A stretch of 57,194 bases of DNA from Halodesulfovibrio spirochaetisodalis (GTDB lineage: Bacteria > Desulfobacterota > Desulfovibrionia > Desulfovibrionales > Desulfovibrionaceae): positions 1-57,194 of the forward strand of contig NZ_JXMS01000023.1 in assembly GCF_001672295.1 (NCBI RefSeq), written 5' to 3'. The notes beneath the pieces were generated by a model that saw only the letters and a program-made list of their open reading frames with translations, ran no database searches and was not told the DNA's origin. The number at the start of each line of letters is the position of its first letter. Within the stretch, counting starts at the first letter, position 1. The position numbers and the translations under genes are program-made. Positions 10,525 to 18,281 of the stretch are shown in pieces.

Positions 10525-10553
10525 AAGCTCTTGCATTACAAGGGCTTTTTTTT
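10525..10553 (+). terminator. Terminator following the tRNA-Arg fragment
   Basis: A 9-bp stem (10525-10533 with 10539-10547, one G-T pair), 5-nt loop and a run of eight T. This is the expected native terminator of the tRNA-Arg unit and marks DNA that followed the tRNA before integration. Confidence 0.75.
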
Positions 10554-10633
10554 ATGGTTAGTAACTGTACGAATAGACATAGTTTTTGCTTCCGAAAGTT
10601 TCAAGATAAATCTTTAAACTTGGGGGTAATTAC

Positions 10634-11533
10634 ATGGGACATGCCGTAGAAACCGTTGAATCTGCTTGGAATCTGTACAAAGAACTCAAACTCCCTACCA
10701 TCCGCAAGCCAAGGACAGATATCCAAGTGTGGGAGATGCATATTGCTCCCTATCTTGCTGAAAAACCGCTAGGTTCTGTAAAAAGTATCGATATTCTTCG
10801 CTTGCGAAGTACGATTGAAGCTAAAAATCTTAGTCCTCAGTCAGTACATCATGTCTTAGGATTACTTCGAAGGATCCTCCGAAAAGCAATTCAATGGGAA
10901 CTGTATCCCGGACCATTGCCAGTTTTTGAAATGCCTCGTGTTAAGAACGATCGAACTCGTTTTTTGACCCTTGATGAGTCTGAAAAGTTACTTTTAGAAC
11001 TTAAACGAAGGTCAGAACTTTGGCATGACATCAGTCTATTCGCGCTATCTACCGGATTACGATCCGGTGAAATTTTCAATTTATTTCCTGAGCATATCAA
11101 TCTTTCAGCAAAGACTGTTGCAGTTGTCGATACTAAATCTGATAATAGGGTAGTACCGTTAAATAATGCAGCTCTTGAAGTTGCTAAGGCGTACATTGCC
11201 CGTAATTCGGGTTCTTACCTCTTTACTACTATATACGGAAATAAAATTCAGTTTGCAGGAAAGCTCTACAGGAGAGCAGTAGATGCCTGCGGATTAAACA
11301 ACGGCATTCAAGATCGTCGGCAGCGCGTTGTTTTTCATACGTTACGTCATACTTTTGCTTCGTGGCTGGTTCAAGGTGGAACTCCCTTAGCAGTTGTAAG
11401 TAGGCTGTTAGGGCATAGCGACATAAAAATGACTATGCGGTATTCACACCTTGCACCGCTACAAGGGCGTGAAGCAGTAACGTACTTAGAAAGCTATATG
11501 CAAAACTCATCAAGGTCAATAGAGAAAAAATAA
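10634..11533 (+). CDS. Short tyrosine recombinase (integrase)
   Basis: 299 aa. It has a core-binding domain (about 5-90) and a catalytic domain with Arg143 in STGLRSGEIF, an HTLRH box, LGHS and a tyrosine in MRYSHL. A GGGGG ribosome-binding sequence 8 nt before the ATG supports this start, so the protein lacks the N-terminal arm-binding domain (about 70 residues) present in the neighbouring 370-aa integrase. It is the probable recombinase of the mobilizable element running to 15462. It could also be a relic of a separate insertion at the tRNA-Arg site. The gene is followed by a phased-repeat array and a terminator. Confidence 0.88.
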   Translation: MGHAVETVESAWNLYKELKLPTIRKPRTDIQVWEMHIAPYLAEKPLGSVKSIDILRLRSTIEAKNLSPQSVHHVLGLLRRILRKAIQWELYPGPLPVFEMPRVKNDRTRFLTLDESEKLLLELKRRSELWHDISLFALSTGLRSGEIFNLFPEHINLSAKTVAVVDTKSDNRVVPLNNAALEVAKAYIARNSGSYLFTTIYGNKIQFAGKLYRRAVDACGLNNGIQDRRQRVVFHTLRHTFASWLVQGGTPLAVVSRLLGHSDIKMTMRYSHLAPLQGREAVTYLESYMQNSSRSIEKK

Positions 11534-11540
11534 AATATTA

Positions 11541-11630
11541 TGTATAGTTATGTAGTAAAAATAGGTCAAAGATAGTCAAATGTAGTCAACTTTGATCAAC
11601 TGTAATCAAATTAAATAAAATGTAGTCAAA
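11541..11630 (+). repeat. Nine phased 10-bp repeats, consensus TGTAGTCAAA
   Basis: Nine consecutive 10-bp units with exact 10-bp spacing and no gaps. The best-conserved units are at 11571, 11581, 11601 and 11621; those at 11541, 11591 and 11611 are more diverged. The period is one DNA helical turn, as in integrase arm sites, iterons or phased operators. It lies directly downstream of the recombinase gene. Its function is inferred. Confidence 0.7.
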
Positions 11631-11632
11631 TT

Positions 11633-11670
11633 AAGCGACAACTATCTAAAGTTTGTCGCTTTTTCTTTTT
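11633..11670 (+). terminator. Intrinsic terminator after the short integrase
   Basis: A 9-bp stem (11633-11641 with 11653-11661) followed by a T-rich tract. It ends the recombinase transcript immediately after the phased repeats. Confidence 0.8.
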
Positions 11671-11700
11671 TCCTGTGCTTATCTTTGTTCGGAGTCCGAA

Positions 11701-11768
11701 GGCAGGACATGTGAAGTAGTCCCACTTTTCAAGTGGAACTACTTCACAGCCTGCCACCATAAAGGTGG
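11701..11768. repeat. Large inverted repeat, candidate oriT or replication/regulatory site
   Basis: A 17-bp inverted repeat with one mismatch (11711-11727 with 11731-11747, 3-nt loop) is nested in an outer GGCAGG/CCTGCC pair (11701-11706, 11750-11755). A further small CCACC/GGTGG hairpin follows at 11755-11768. There is no T-run, so a plain terminator is less likely. It sits upstream of the operon encoding the relaxase, where an oriT would be expected. The remaining gene-free sequence between 11534 and 11848 shows only the phased repeats and the terminator. Confidence 0.5.
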
Positions 11769-11848
11769 GAAAGAACTTATTCGCCTACCGGCTCAACGTA
11801 AAAAAGACAAAATGGACATCGTATAGATAACCAAAGGAGCACGCTGCG

Positions 11849-13318
11849 ATGAAACTAAATGTAATGAAGATCAACCATGCGAAGCCAGCTGAGAAAACAT
11901 ACGCACTGCCCGATGGAAACGGGCTGCAACTGGAAGTTACTCCGGGAGGGAAGAAGCTTTGGCGCTACCGTTACCAGCTGAACGGCCGGCGTAATAGAAT
12001 GTCGTTCGGCTCGTATCCGGAAGTAGGTTTGAAAGACGCGCGTAATCGACGGATTGCGGTTGAAGAGGTAATTGCTAAAGGATTTGACCCCGTGGAGTTC
12101 AAACAGAAAGAAGAAAGCCGCGAGGCAGCGCTGCCGGCAGAGGTTTCAGAGGTTAATGTTGAGGCATATGAACCGTTGGTTTATCAAGGTAGTCCAGTTG
12201 TTCCCACGCAGCTACTTGCACAGCTCTATGGATGTAACGTTAAAAACATAAAGCAGAATTACAAAAGGAACGAGAAGCGGTTCGTTGAAGGGAAGCACTA
12301 TTACAAGGTTGAAGGCGAAGAATTGAGAAGGGTGAAGCACTTGGCCTCTCAAAGAGGCCAAGTGAAGATTTCAACGCAGACACCAACAGTTCTTCTCTGG
12401 ACAGAACGCGGAGCGGCCCGTCATGCAAAGATGCTCGAAACTGATGCTGCATGGGACGTATTCGAAAAACTGGAGGATGCCTATTTCAACCGCGAGACAG
12501 ACAAGGATGTTGTTCCTGCACTCCGCAAAAGGTTTTTGCGCCGCTACATTGACTTGGATGTAATAACATCGTTGACGGTTGCCAGGGAACTGGAGCTTGA
12601 TCATTCTTCTGTCGTTGCAAATGTGTTCGCACTCGACTTGCCGCAGGAGATTATGAATCAGAACTTTCCGATAGGAGAAGAAGTCATACAGGGGCGTGAG
12701 CGTGTCTCGGTAGTTGCAATGACGCATGCAGGGTTCCAGTTGGTCATGCAGCATTACTCCGGAAAGCGTGTGAAGGAGTTTATGCTGAATGTCGCGGAAG
12801 AATTTGCTCTTTGCAGTCCTGTAAATACCGGCGCTGCGGCTGTTGAGACTGTGGCACCCAGATGCATTAAGCCGCGCATAGATGCACAGAAAATGCTTGC
12901 TTTGAAAGGCGCATTACGAATTTATGCCGCAATGGAAAACCGGACATACGTGCATGCAGCGGCAGAGCTTTGTTCATACTTTAAGATAGGAAAGCTCGAA
13001 GACCTCGGGATTGAATCCTACGACATTGCTCTTGAATATGTCTGGATGGGAATAGAGCGTCCGTATTGTCCTGCGCCTGAAGCAGAGGAGCGCTGTTCCG
13101 ATCAGAAACTTCTGTTGCTCCGTGGTGCGCTGGATTTGTGGGCGTATCATGCAGACAGCCGTTCATATTCCGAAGTAATGATCGAATTTGAAAGAACGAC
13201 CGGTGTTGCTATTCCGGAATCTGTACCTGAGAAGGATGTGCAGAAGGTGCTCCTCATTATCTGGGGAAAGATCAGCGCAGCGTTGGCCTTGAAAGAGGCT
13301 GCACAACGGGTTGCATGA
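11849..13318 (+). CDS. Arm-domain/ORF6N/Rha-like fusion protein without recombinase domain
   Basis: 489 aa. Residues 1-95 look like the N-terminal Arm DNA-binding domain (DUF4102 type) of P4-family integrases (LPDGNGLQLEV, WRYRYQLNGRRNRMSFGSYP). Residues 110-213 look like an ORF6N/KilA-type DNA-binding domain (VLLWTERGAARHAK). Residues 240-322 look like a Rha-type regulator domain (MTHAGFQLVMQHYSGK). The C-terminus holds two related helical units (about 345-403 and 417-475). No integrase catalytic residues are present. It has a good ribosome-binding site (AAAGGAGCA) and overlaps the next gene by 4 bp (ATGA). It is probably a regulator or accessory DNA-binding factor of the mobilizable element. 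Confidence 0.75.
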   Translation: MKLNVMKINHAKPAEKTYALPDGNGLQLEVTPGGKKLWRYRYQLNGRRNRMSFGSYPEVGLKDARNRRIAVEEVIAKGFDPVEFKQKEESREAALPAEVSEVNVEAYEPLVYQGSPVVPTQLLAQLYGCNVKNIKQNYKRNEKRFVEGKHYYKVEGEELRRVKHLASQRGQVKISTQTPTVLLWTERGAARHAKMLETDAAWDVFEKLEDAYFNRETDKDVVPALRKRFLRRYIDLDVITSLTVARELELDHSSVVANVFALDLPQEIMNQNFPIGEEVIQGRERVSVVAMTHAGFQLVMQHYSGKRVKEFMLNVAEEFALCSPVNTGAAAVETVAPRCIKPRIDAQKMLALKGALRIYAAMENRTYVHAAAELCSYFKIGKLEDLGIESYDIALEYVWMGIERPYCPAPEAEERCSDQKLLLLRGALDLWAYHADSRSYSEVMIEFERTTGVAIPESVPEKDVQKVLLIIWGKISAALALKEAAQRVA

Positions 13319-13701
13319 TGAATCAGAAATCTCCAGAAAAGAAACGTAAGGTCTGCATGAAGTCTTACATGACAGAAGTAGAACGTGACCGCATTGCTGC
13401 CTTGGCCGAGCAATGCGGTCTTTCTGCATCAGAGTTTATGCGGCGTGTTGTACTAGGTCAGGAAGTTAACTCCAAGGTGGACAAAGAAGCATTTTTGAAT
13501 TTGCTGAAAGTTAATGCAGACCTTGGCCGTCTTGGTGGACTTTTTAAGCTGGCGTTGACTGATAGTGTGAATAAGGTTGTAAGCTATAGGGAGGTTCGTC
13601 GCATTTTGCACCAAATTGAGGACAGGCAGGAAGAGCTGCGCCGGCTTATAAGCATTGCGGAGCGGGTAATACTGAAACGGGACTCAGGAGGTGTGGGATG
13701 A
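13315..13701 (+). CDS. MobC/TraJ-like relaxosome accessory protein
   Basis: 128 aa. The N-terminal segment (MTEVERDRIAALAEQCGLSA then SEFMRRVVLG) has the ribbon-helix-helix pattern of plasmid mobilisation proteins that bind oriT and recruit the relaxase. A helical C-terminal half (about 55-125) follows. Start and stop codons overlap both neighbours as ATGA, so it is translationally coupled to the Arm/ORF6N gene upstream and the relaxase downstream. A role as transcriptional repressor of the operon is also possible for this family. Confidence 0.75.
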   Translation: MMNQKSPEKKRKVCMKSYMTEVERDRIAALAEQCGLSASEFMRRVVLGQEVNSKVDKEAFLNLLKVNADLGRLGGLFKLALTDSVNKVVSYREVRRILHQIEDRQEELRRLISIAERVILKRDSGGVG

Positions 13702-15431
13702 TTTCAACAAAGCAACCTTCTCCCAAGCCTCAAAATGATAACTATGCGCGGCTGGCAAACTACATTGCAGATGCCTCGCATGAGGGCCAGAAGTGCCTTA
13801 TGGCGTGGAGCGCTGGCTGTATGGCTGGTGACGATTTTCAGTTGGGCATCTCTGAAGTTCTGGCAACTCAGGCTTGCAACACACGTACAAAGAAAGAAAA
13901 GACTTATCACCTGATTGTTTCATTTCGTCCAGAGGATGAGGCCAAACTTTCTGGGGAGGACTTTAAAGAGATTGAACAGCGCTTCGCAAAGGTACTTGGT
14001 TTTGAAGAGCATCAGCGGCACTGCGGAGTGCATAACAATACTGCGAATCCACATATGCACGTTGCCTACAATATGATTCATCCGGAAAAAAAGATCCGTC
14101 ATGCACCATATTATGATTACTGGAAGCGTGATGAACTGTGTCGGAAGCTTGAAAAAGAATATGGTGTATCCATAGACCCCGGCAGAAAGCAACGCAAAGA
14201 GCTTCATTGTTACCTGACGGATAGGAAGGTTAAGATTTTGCCGGCAGTGAAGGCAGCTCAGTCATGGGAGCATGTTCATGCGACGATGGCTTTGTACGGC
14301 CTGCAGGTGAGTTGTAAAGATGATGTTCAGTTTACGCCTTTTGAAGGAGCGGGGAGAGACTGCAGGGTTGCTGGTGCAGAGATTAACTCTTTGCTTAGTA
14401 AAATAGCCTTGGAAGAGCGTCTGGGCGCATTTGAGCCGAAGCAAAAGTTTTATCAAACGATGGAAGTCTTCGAGCCGAGTCCTTTGGATAAGTCCAAGAA
14501 GAACGATAAAGCGGAAACGATGGAGGCTTACACTGGCCAGGAAAGCTTTGATGGCTACTTGAAGCGGCATAAGGGAATTATTGACGCTGTGCGCGATTCT
14601 GCACGTTCATGGAAAGACTTCCAAAACATTTTGCAAGACGAGCTGAACGTCACAATCAAAGAGCGTGGCCGAGGCGCTGTCTTCGCTGACCTAACCGTAA
14701 GAGGAAAGAACCAGCCTCATGCAAAGTTGAGTAGCCTTGGCCGAGAATACTCACGATCAAAGCTAGAAGCTGAATTTGGCAAGCTTATCCCGCTCGAGCA
14801 AGGTAGAAAAGTAACTCCAAAACGTGAGTACAGCAGCAAGCCACTGCATCGTGATCCAGAACGTGTAAGGCTCCTGCAGGAATACAAAGCCAGTATCGCA
14901 AAACGCAAAGCCATGTTTGAGCAACAGAAGTCTGAGCGTGAGGTTGAGATGCAGAAACTGCGGCTGCAGTGGCAGGTAAGAATTAAAAAGTACCGTGTTG
15001 ACGGGGTATTAACATGGAAAGAAAAGCGCTACCTTATTAGCGTAGCTAAGGCCGAACAATTACGCCATGAAGAGCAGTTGAAGAAGAAGTATGCAGAGAA
15101 GCGATCAAAGATCAAAGAGGAAATCCCATACGGTAACTGGAACGAGTTTCTTCGACAGAAGGCTGAGAGCGGCAACAATGTGGCCTTGGCCGTATTGCAG
15201 TCTTCTAAGAATAAAGATCAGGCTGTATTTAAAGAACGCCCTGTTGAGAAGCTGCTGGAAGGTATGACGTACTCTGTCGATAACAAAGGTAACATCACCT
15301 ACAAGCTTACAGAGGGCGGTGTTGTGCTGGATAATGGCAAAGATATTGTTGCAAGCAAGGATGATGAGGCGCAGAAATTTGCCCAAAAGTTGAGAGGAAG
15401 ACGGTTTGGTCGAATGGTTCGTAATCAGTAG
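13698..15431 (+). CDS. MOBP/TraI-type relaxase
   Basis: 577 aa. N-terminal nicking domain: probable catalytic Tyr16 or Tyr22 region (NYARLANYIAD), His71 in YHLIVSFRPED, and the three-histidine metal motif HNNTANPHMHVAYN at 112-125. The rest (about 170-560) is charged and helical, with coiled-coil stretches near 395-460. It would nick oriT and carry the strand into a mating channel supplied by another element. The last codons (cgt aat cag tag) run into the tRNA-Thr(CGT) 3' fragment, so the coding end overlaps the attachment site. No coupling protein or mating-pair genes accompany it, consistent with a mobilizable, not self-transmissible, element. Confidence 0.88.
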   Translation: MISTKQPSPKPQNDNYARLANYIADASHEGQKCLMAWSAGCMAGDDFQLGISEVLATQACNTRTKKEKTYHLIVSFRPEDEAKLSGEDFKEIEQRFAKVLGFEEHQRHCGVHNNTANPHMHVAYNMIHPEKKIRHAPYYDYWKRDELCRKLEKEYGVSIDPGRKQRKELHCYLTDRKVKILPAVKAAQSWEHVHATMALYGLQVSCKDDVQFTPFEGAGRDCRVAGAEINSLLSKIALEERLGAFEPKQKFYQTMEVFEPSPLDKSKKNDKAETMEAYTGQESFDGYLKRHKGIIDAVRDSARSWKDFQNILQDELNVTIKERGRGAVFADLTVRGKNQPHAKLSSLGREYSRSKLEAEFGKLIPLEQGRKVTPKREYSSKPLHRDPERVRLLQEYKASIAKRKAMFEQQKSEREVEMQKLRLQWQVRIKKYRVDGVLTWKEKRYLISVAKAEQLRHEEQLKKKYAEKRSKIKEEIPYGNWNEFLRQKAESGNNVALAVLQSSKNKDQAVFKERPVEKLLEGMTYSVDNKGNITYKLTEGGVVLDNGKDIVASKDDEAQKFAQKLRGRRFGRMVRNQ

Positions 15432-15462
15432 GTCGTCGGTTCAATTCCGATTGTTGGCTCCA
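15418..15462 (+). other. att scar: 3' fragment of tRNA-Thr(CGT)
   Basis: The sequence reads as loop TTCGTAA (anticodon 15420-15422), stem TCAGT, variable AGGTC, T-arm GTCGG-TTCAATT-CCGAT, acceptor TGTTGGC and TCCA. The 5' side of the anticodon stem (ACTGA expected) is missing and is occupied by relaxase coding sequence. It is therefore an attachment scar, not a functional tRNA. No intact tRNA-Thr or left scar is visible in the window. Confidence 0.85.
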
Positions 15463-15469
15463 GTAAATT

Positions 15470-15512
15470 AAGGCATTTAGAAGATATTTCTTCTAAATGC
15501 CTTTCGTTTTTT
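15470..15512 (+). terminator. Terminator following the tRNA-Thr fragment
   Basis: A perfect 15-bp stem (15470-15484 with 15489-15503), 4-nt loop, then a T-rich tract. It begins 7 bp after the tRNA fragment, so it is probably the original tRNA terminator. On the other strand it may also stop transcription of the TIR-like gene. Confidence 0.85.
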
Positions 15513-15561
15513 CTAGCCTATTTCTAGCATAAAGAGTTTTTGCTAGCTTTTATGGGATGGC

Positions 15562-16356
15562 CTAGAACGGTGACGCCATTCGAGTTTGGTGTTTTAAACA
15601 AATATCAACGCCAAAACCAGTTAGGTTAAAACAGTTGTAGGTGTTTCCGTGGTAATCGTCTTCTATGTAGCGTTCAATAAGGCCCATTCGTTCAAGCTTT
15701 ATGAGGGTCAGATTTGCTTCTGTAGGTAGGATAGTTAGCTCGTTAAGCTTACTGGTTAACGTGTAGTAAGAACTTCCTGTAGGAGATTCGTTGTAGCTTT
15801 CAAGAAGTAAGCGGAGCAGAGAAAAGTCACTTGAAGAGAGGTCAGATGAGACATTATTTAAGTCGACCTTTTGGGGGAGTGGTTGGTTAAGTGTTGTTAA
15901 AGGACCTTTGCTTTCTAATTCGGTTCGGATTTGATTACAGGCATAGCTAAGTGCTGAGGTAAGATTTCCGTCATTCCGATTTGCTTGATAAGTTGCGTTG
16001 GTGAGACCTGCGAGATCACTAGGCAGGTGAAGTTCAACTCCCCGGGGGGAAACGGTAAAGCAACGTTCTTTACCAATGCTTCCAATAAAAAGACCCAACT
16101 CAAATATGACATTATCCCTTACGGTGTGATGCTCTGCAGAACGAATGTTAGTAATGTCCTCAGGGGTAAATATGAATACTGCAAAGTCTACATGTTTAGC
16201 TGTAGTTGTAAGGTCGTCAAGAGCGTTGCTACTTAGTTTAAATATCCCAGAATCCCAAAGTGTAACTTCAGCGTCATATTCGAGGTTATGGCCAGTAGCG
16301 CGTGCAATAGGTAGACTCTCAACGGAAGAGCCAATAAATAGTCTAGGTTTTTTCAT
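15562..16356 (-). CDS. TIR-like (CAP12-type) effector with winged-helix-like C-terminus
   Basis: 264 aa. Residues 1-145 match the predicted nucleotide-binding TIR-like family by pattern: RLFIGSSVESLPIARA, VTLWDSGIFKLSS, FAVFIFTPEDI, VRDNVIFELGLFIG (putative catalytic Glu in FELG) and LHLPSDLAGLTNATY. Members of this family act as NAD-cleaving or related effectors in anti-phage systems. Residues 180-260 look like a winged-helix unit (LTLIKLERMGLIERY). The start lies 27 bp after the reverse transcriptase stop on the same strand, so it is very likely co-expressed as the retron effector. NADase activity is inferred from the family. Confidence 0.82.
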   Translation of the reverse strand: MKKPRLFIGSSVESLPIARATGHNLEYDAEVTLWDSGIFKLSSNALDDLTTTAKHVDFAVFIFTPEDITNIRSAEHHTVRDNVIFELGLFIGSIGKERCFTVSPRGVELHLPSDLAGLTNATYQANRNDGNLTSALSYACNQIRTELESKGPLTTLNQPLPQKVDLNNVSSDLSSSDFSLLRLLLESYNESPTGSSYYTLTSKLNELTILPTEANLTLIKLERMGLIERYIEDDYHGNTYNCFNLTGFGVDICLKHQTRMASPF

Positions 16357-16383
16357 GGGAGCTCCAATTGGTATGAGACAGCT

Positions 16384-18123
16384 TTATGCTTTATAAGCAG
16401 CAAGGGCTTTTTCTATGGCATCAAAAATTGGCTTAAATTCATCAAAAGTAAATACTAATTCCGTGTCCGGTCTTGCCAGTACTTGTGACGAAAAGTCTTT
16501 TTTAGAGCAGGCTATATTTTTCTTTTTTCCATTTATTGTCTTGATTACATCAGCGTCTAAAATATGCTTTTTATGAACCCAGCGTTTATCAAAAGGTTTT
16601 TTTTCAGAACAATAAGTAATTGATGAATTATCTTTTAATACACCTTGTTCCGTGAACTCATTGCTGAGATAGAGTCTACGTCCTGCGCTGTTTGCTCTTT
16701 TTAACTCTTCTTCTGGATATAAGTGCTCAATGCATAAGTTTGGAGTGTGACTTAGTAGTAACGTATAAACGTTGCTTCCTTGATGATGGTATAAGTTAGA
16801 ATTGTCTTTTCTCCCTCTTGCATATTTCACAGCCTGTTGTTCGTCAGTATCAAATAGAAAAAAGAGTTTGGAGTTTGTATTGTGAAGAAGTTTATAACGT
16901 TCAACCATCATTTTTAGATTACTAAAGCCGCCTTCCCAAACTGCTGGTGGAGGAGAAATAACTAGATTCAACCCGTTATATAGACCTTGGTTCCGAAAGT
17001 AGCGAAATGCTGCATATAGATGTTTCCAGTCGGTTTGCCCCTCACCAAAAAGATAATTTGAATCTGCATTGAGTGTAGGTACAGCGTCTAATAAGCCGGT
17101 TGGAATAGACCCTGTGCTTAAAATTAGGTGTTTTCGTTTGAGCTTCCGATATACAGGGTCATTTTCACCTCTTACCATTTTTAGGAATGCAAGTTTTCCA
17201 CACACAATTTCTTCAAGAGTCGCTTCTTCGCGGGGAGGATTGCTGCTTTTGTCACGATATCTTTGCTCCGCTTCAACATAGCCGTTGATATCCCAGTCAT
17301 GAAGTAATGCTCGAAGGTTTCGAATTTTTTTGCGTTGAATATTTGGGCGGCGATTAACTGTAAGTCCAGTTACCTCCATACGGGTACTGGGATGCGTATA
17401 GCGTGTTTTGCTCGGGTTCACTTCAAAACCGTTGTCATTGACAATTTTCTGAACTTCTTCAGAAAGAGTGATGTCGTATTTTGAAAGGGTTCCTATTTCA
17501 GGAGGAAGTTCTTTTTTCCATGTGGAGATACTAATGTCGTCAGCATACCTTGTGTAGGTACAGCCTGTGTTGACAGCCAGTTCTGTTAATTGTGTATCTA
17601 GCTTCCAACAGATCATGTTAGAGATTAGAGGCGATGTAATGCCGCCTTGAGGTAGTTTGTCTTCATAGCAAATGATATTAGCAAGAGATTGAGCTACATC
17701 AGGGTGTATGTTGAAGGGGGTAGCCATAAGTAAGCCCTGCACACGACCAAAGTGTATAGAGTCGAAAAAGTCTTTTAGATCAAATGTAACAAGATGTCTT
17801 TTTCTTGAATGCTTGTCGGCTCCAAAAACAATAGAGCGATTTTTAATGAAAGCAGAGGCGGATTTTTTAGGACGGTAAAGTGGAAGAAGTAGATGGTAAA
17901 CTTTTTCTTGCAGGGTTGTTATTGGCTTACGTGGGGCGCAAATAATTCGCACCCCTTTACTTTTTTTAGGGATTCCGAATTTTTTATAAGGTCGTGAGGG
18001 GAGCTTATATAAGATGTAGCATAAGCTACTTGTGCGAAATCCTAGTAGCCTGGCAAGATCCTTGTTGGATGATGCTTGCAATAACTCTTTAGTCGGAGTT
18101 GGGAGTGTTGTTTTATTTTTCAT
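16384..18123 (-). CDS. Retron reverse transcriptase with C-terminal Toprim-like domain
   Basis: 579 aa. RT domain about 15-270: FDLKDFFDSI (114-123), PQGGITSP (158-165), YADD active site (193-196), and VTG (251-253), the retron hallmark. Residues GADKH (101-105) occupy the retron NAxxH position in degenerate form. Residues about 350-570 form an extension twice the usual retron RT tail. FGEGQTDWKHLY (359-370) and FFLFDTDE (421-428) fit the Glu and DxD motifs of a Toprim nuclease/primase-like domain. The gene starts 8 bp downstream of a typical retron inverted-repeat ncRNA and is followed by a TIR-like gene. It should make msDNA from that RNA. The Toprim assignment is motif-based. Confidence 0.9.
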   Translation of the reverse strand: MKNKTTLPTPTKELLQASSNKDLARLLGFRTSSLCYILYKLPSRPYKKFGIPKKSKGVRIICAPRKPITTLQEKVYHLLLPLYRPKKSASAFIKNRSIVFGADKHSRKRHLVTFDLKDFFDSIHFGRVQGLLMATPFNIHPDVAQSLANIICYEDKLPQGGITSPLISNMICWKLDTQLTELAVNTGCTYTRYADDISISTWKKELPPEIGTLSKYDITLSEEVQKIVNDNGFEVNPSKTRYTHPSTRMEVTGLTVNRRPNIQRKKIRNLRALLHDWDINGYVEAEQRYRDKSSNPPREEATLEEIVCGKLAFLKMVRGENDPVYRKLKRKHLILSTGSIPTGLLDAVPTLNADSNYLFGEGQTDWKHLYAAFRYFRNQGLYNGLNLVISPPPAVWEGGFSNLKMMVERYKLLHNTNSKLFFLFDTDEQQAVKYARGRKDNSNLYHHQGSNVYTLLLSHTPNLCIEHLYPEEELKRANSAGRRLYLSNEFTEQGVLKDNSSITYCSEKKPFDKRWVHKKHILDADVIKTINGKKKNIACSKKDFSSQVLARPDTELVFTFDEFKPIFDAIEKALAAYKA

Positions 18124-18130
18124 AATAAAT

Positions 18131-18274
18131 ACTTACGCAAAAGGACCTGTCATGTGCGAACACGCAGGTTACCCCAAGGGTTACAGAGAACATAGAGAAA
18201 CTGTTAGCAGCAAGGTGGAAACCTTGCCTGCACCGCTGCAGGAACAACAGCGAAAATCGTCCTTTTGCGCAAGT
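18131..18274 (-). ncRNA. Retron msr-msd non-coding RNA
   Basis: A 16-bp inverted repeat (18259-18274 with 18131-18146, one mismatch) brackets 144 nt and matches the a1/a2 pairing that defines retron ncRNAs. Inside are at least three hairpins: GCAAGGT/ACCTTGC around 18209-18226, an imperfect one around 18167-18186, and GTG-CGAA-CAC around 18154-18163. It is transcribed on the minus strand and ends just before the reverse transcriptase start codon. The branching guanosine and the msd boundaries cannot be fixed by eye. Confidence 0.85.
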
Positions 18275-18281
18275 GGTTAGC

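Noticed and set aside
10348-10536. 62-aa frame antisense to the tRNA-Arg fragment (RSRTCGLPLRR)
   Set aside because: This is the well-known spurious translation across a tRNA 3' end; the tRNA scar explains the sequence.
11541-11630. CRISPR array
   Set aside because: The units are 10 bp with no spacers, unlike CRISPR repeats; better read as phased protein-binding sites. No CRISPR array or cas gene was seen in the window.
15418-15462. Functional tRNA-Thr
   Set aside because: The 5' half is replaced by relaxase coding sequence and cannot pair with the acceptor and anticodon strands; it is only an att fragment.
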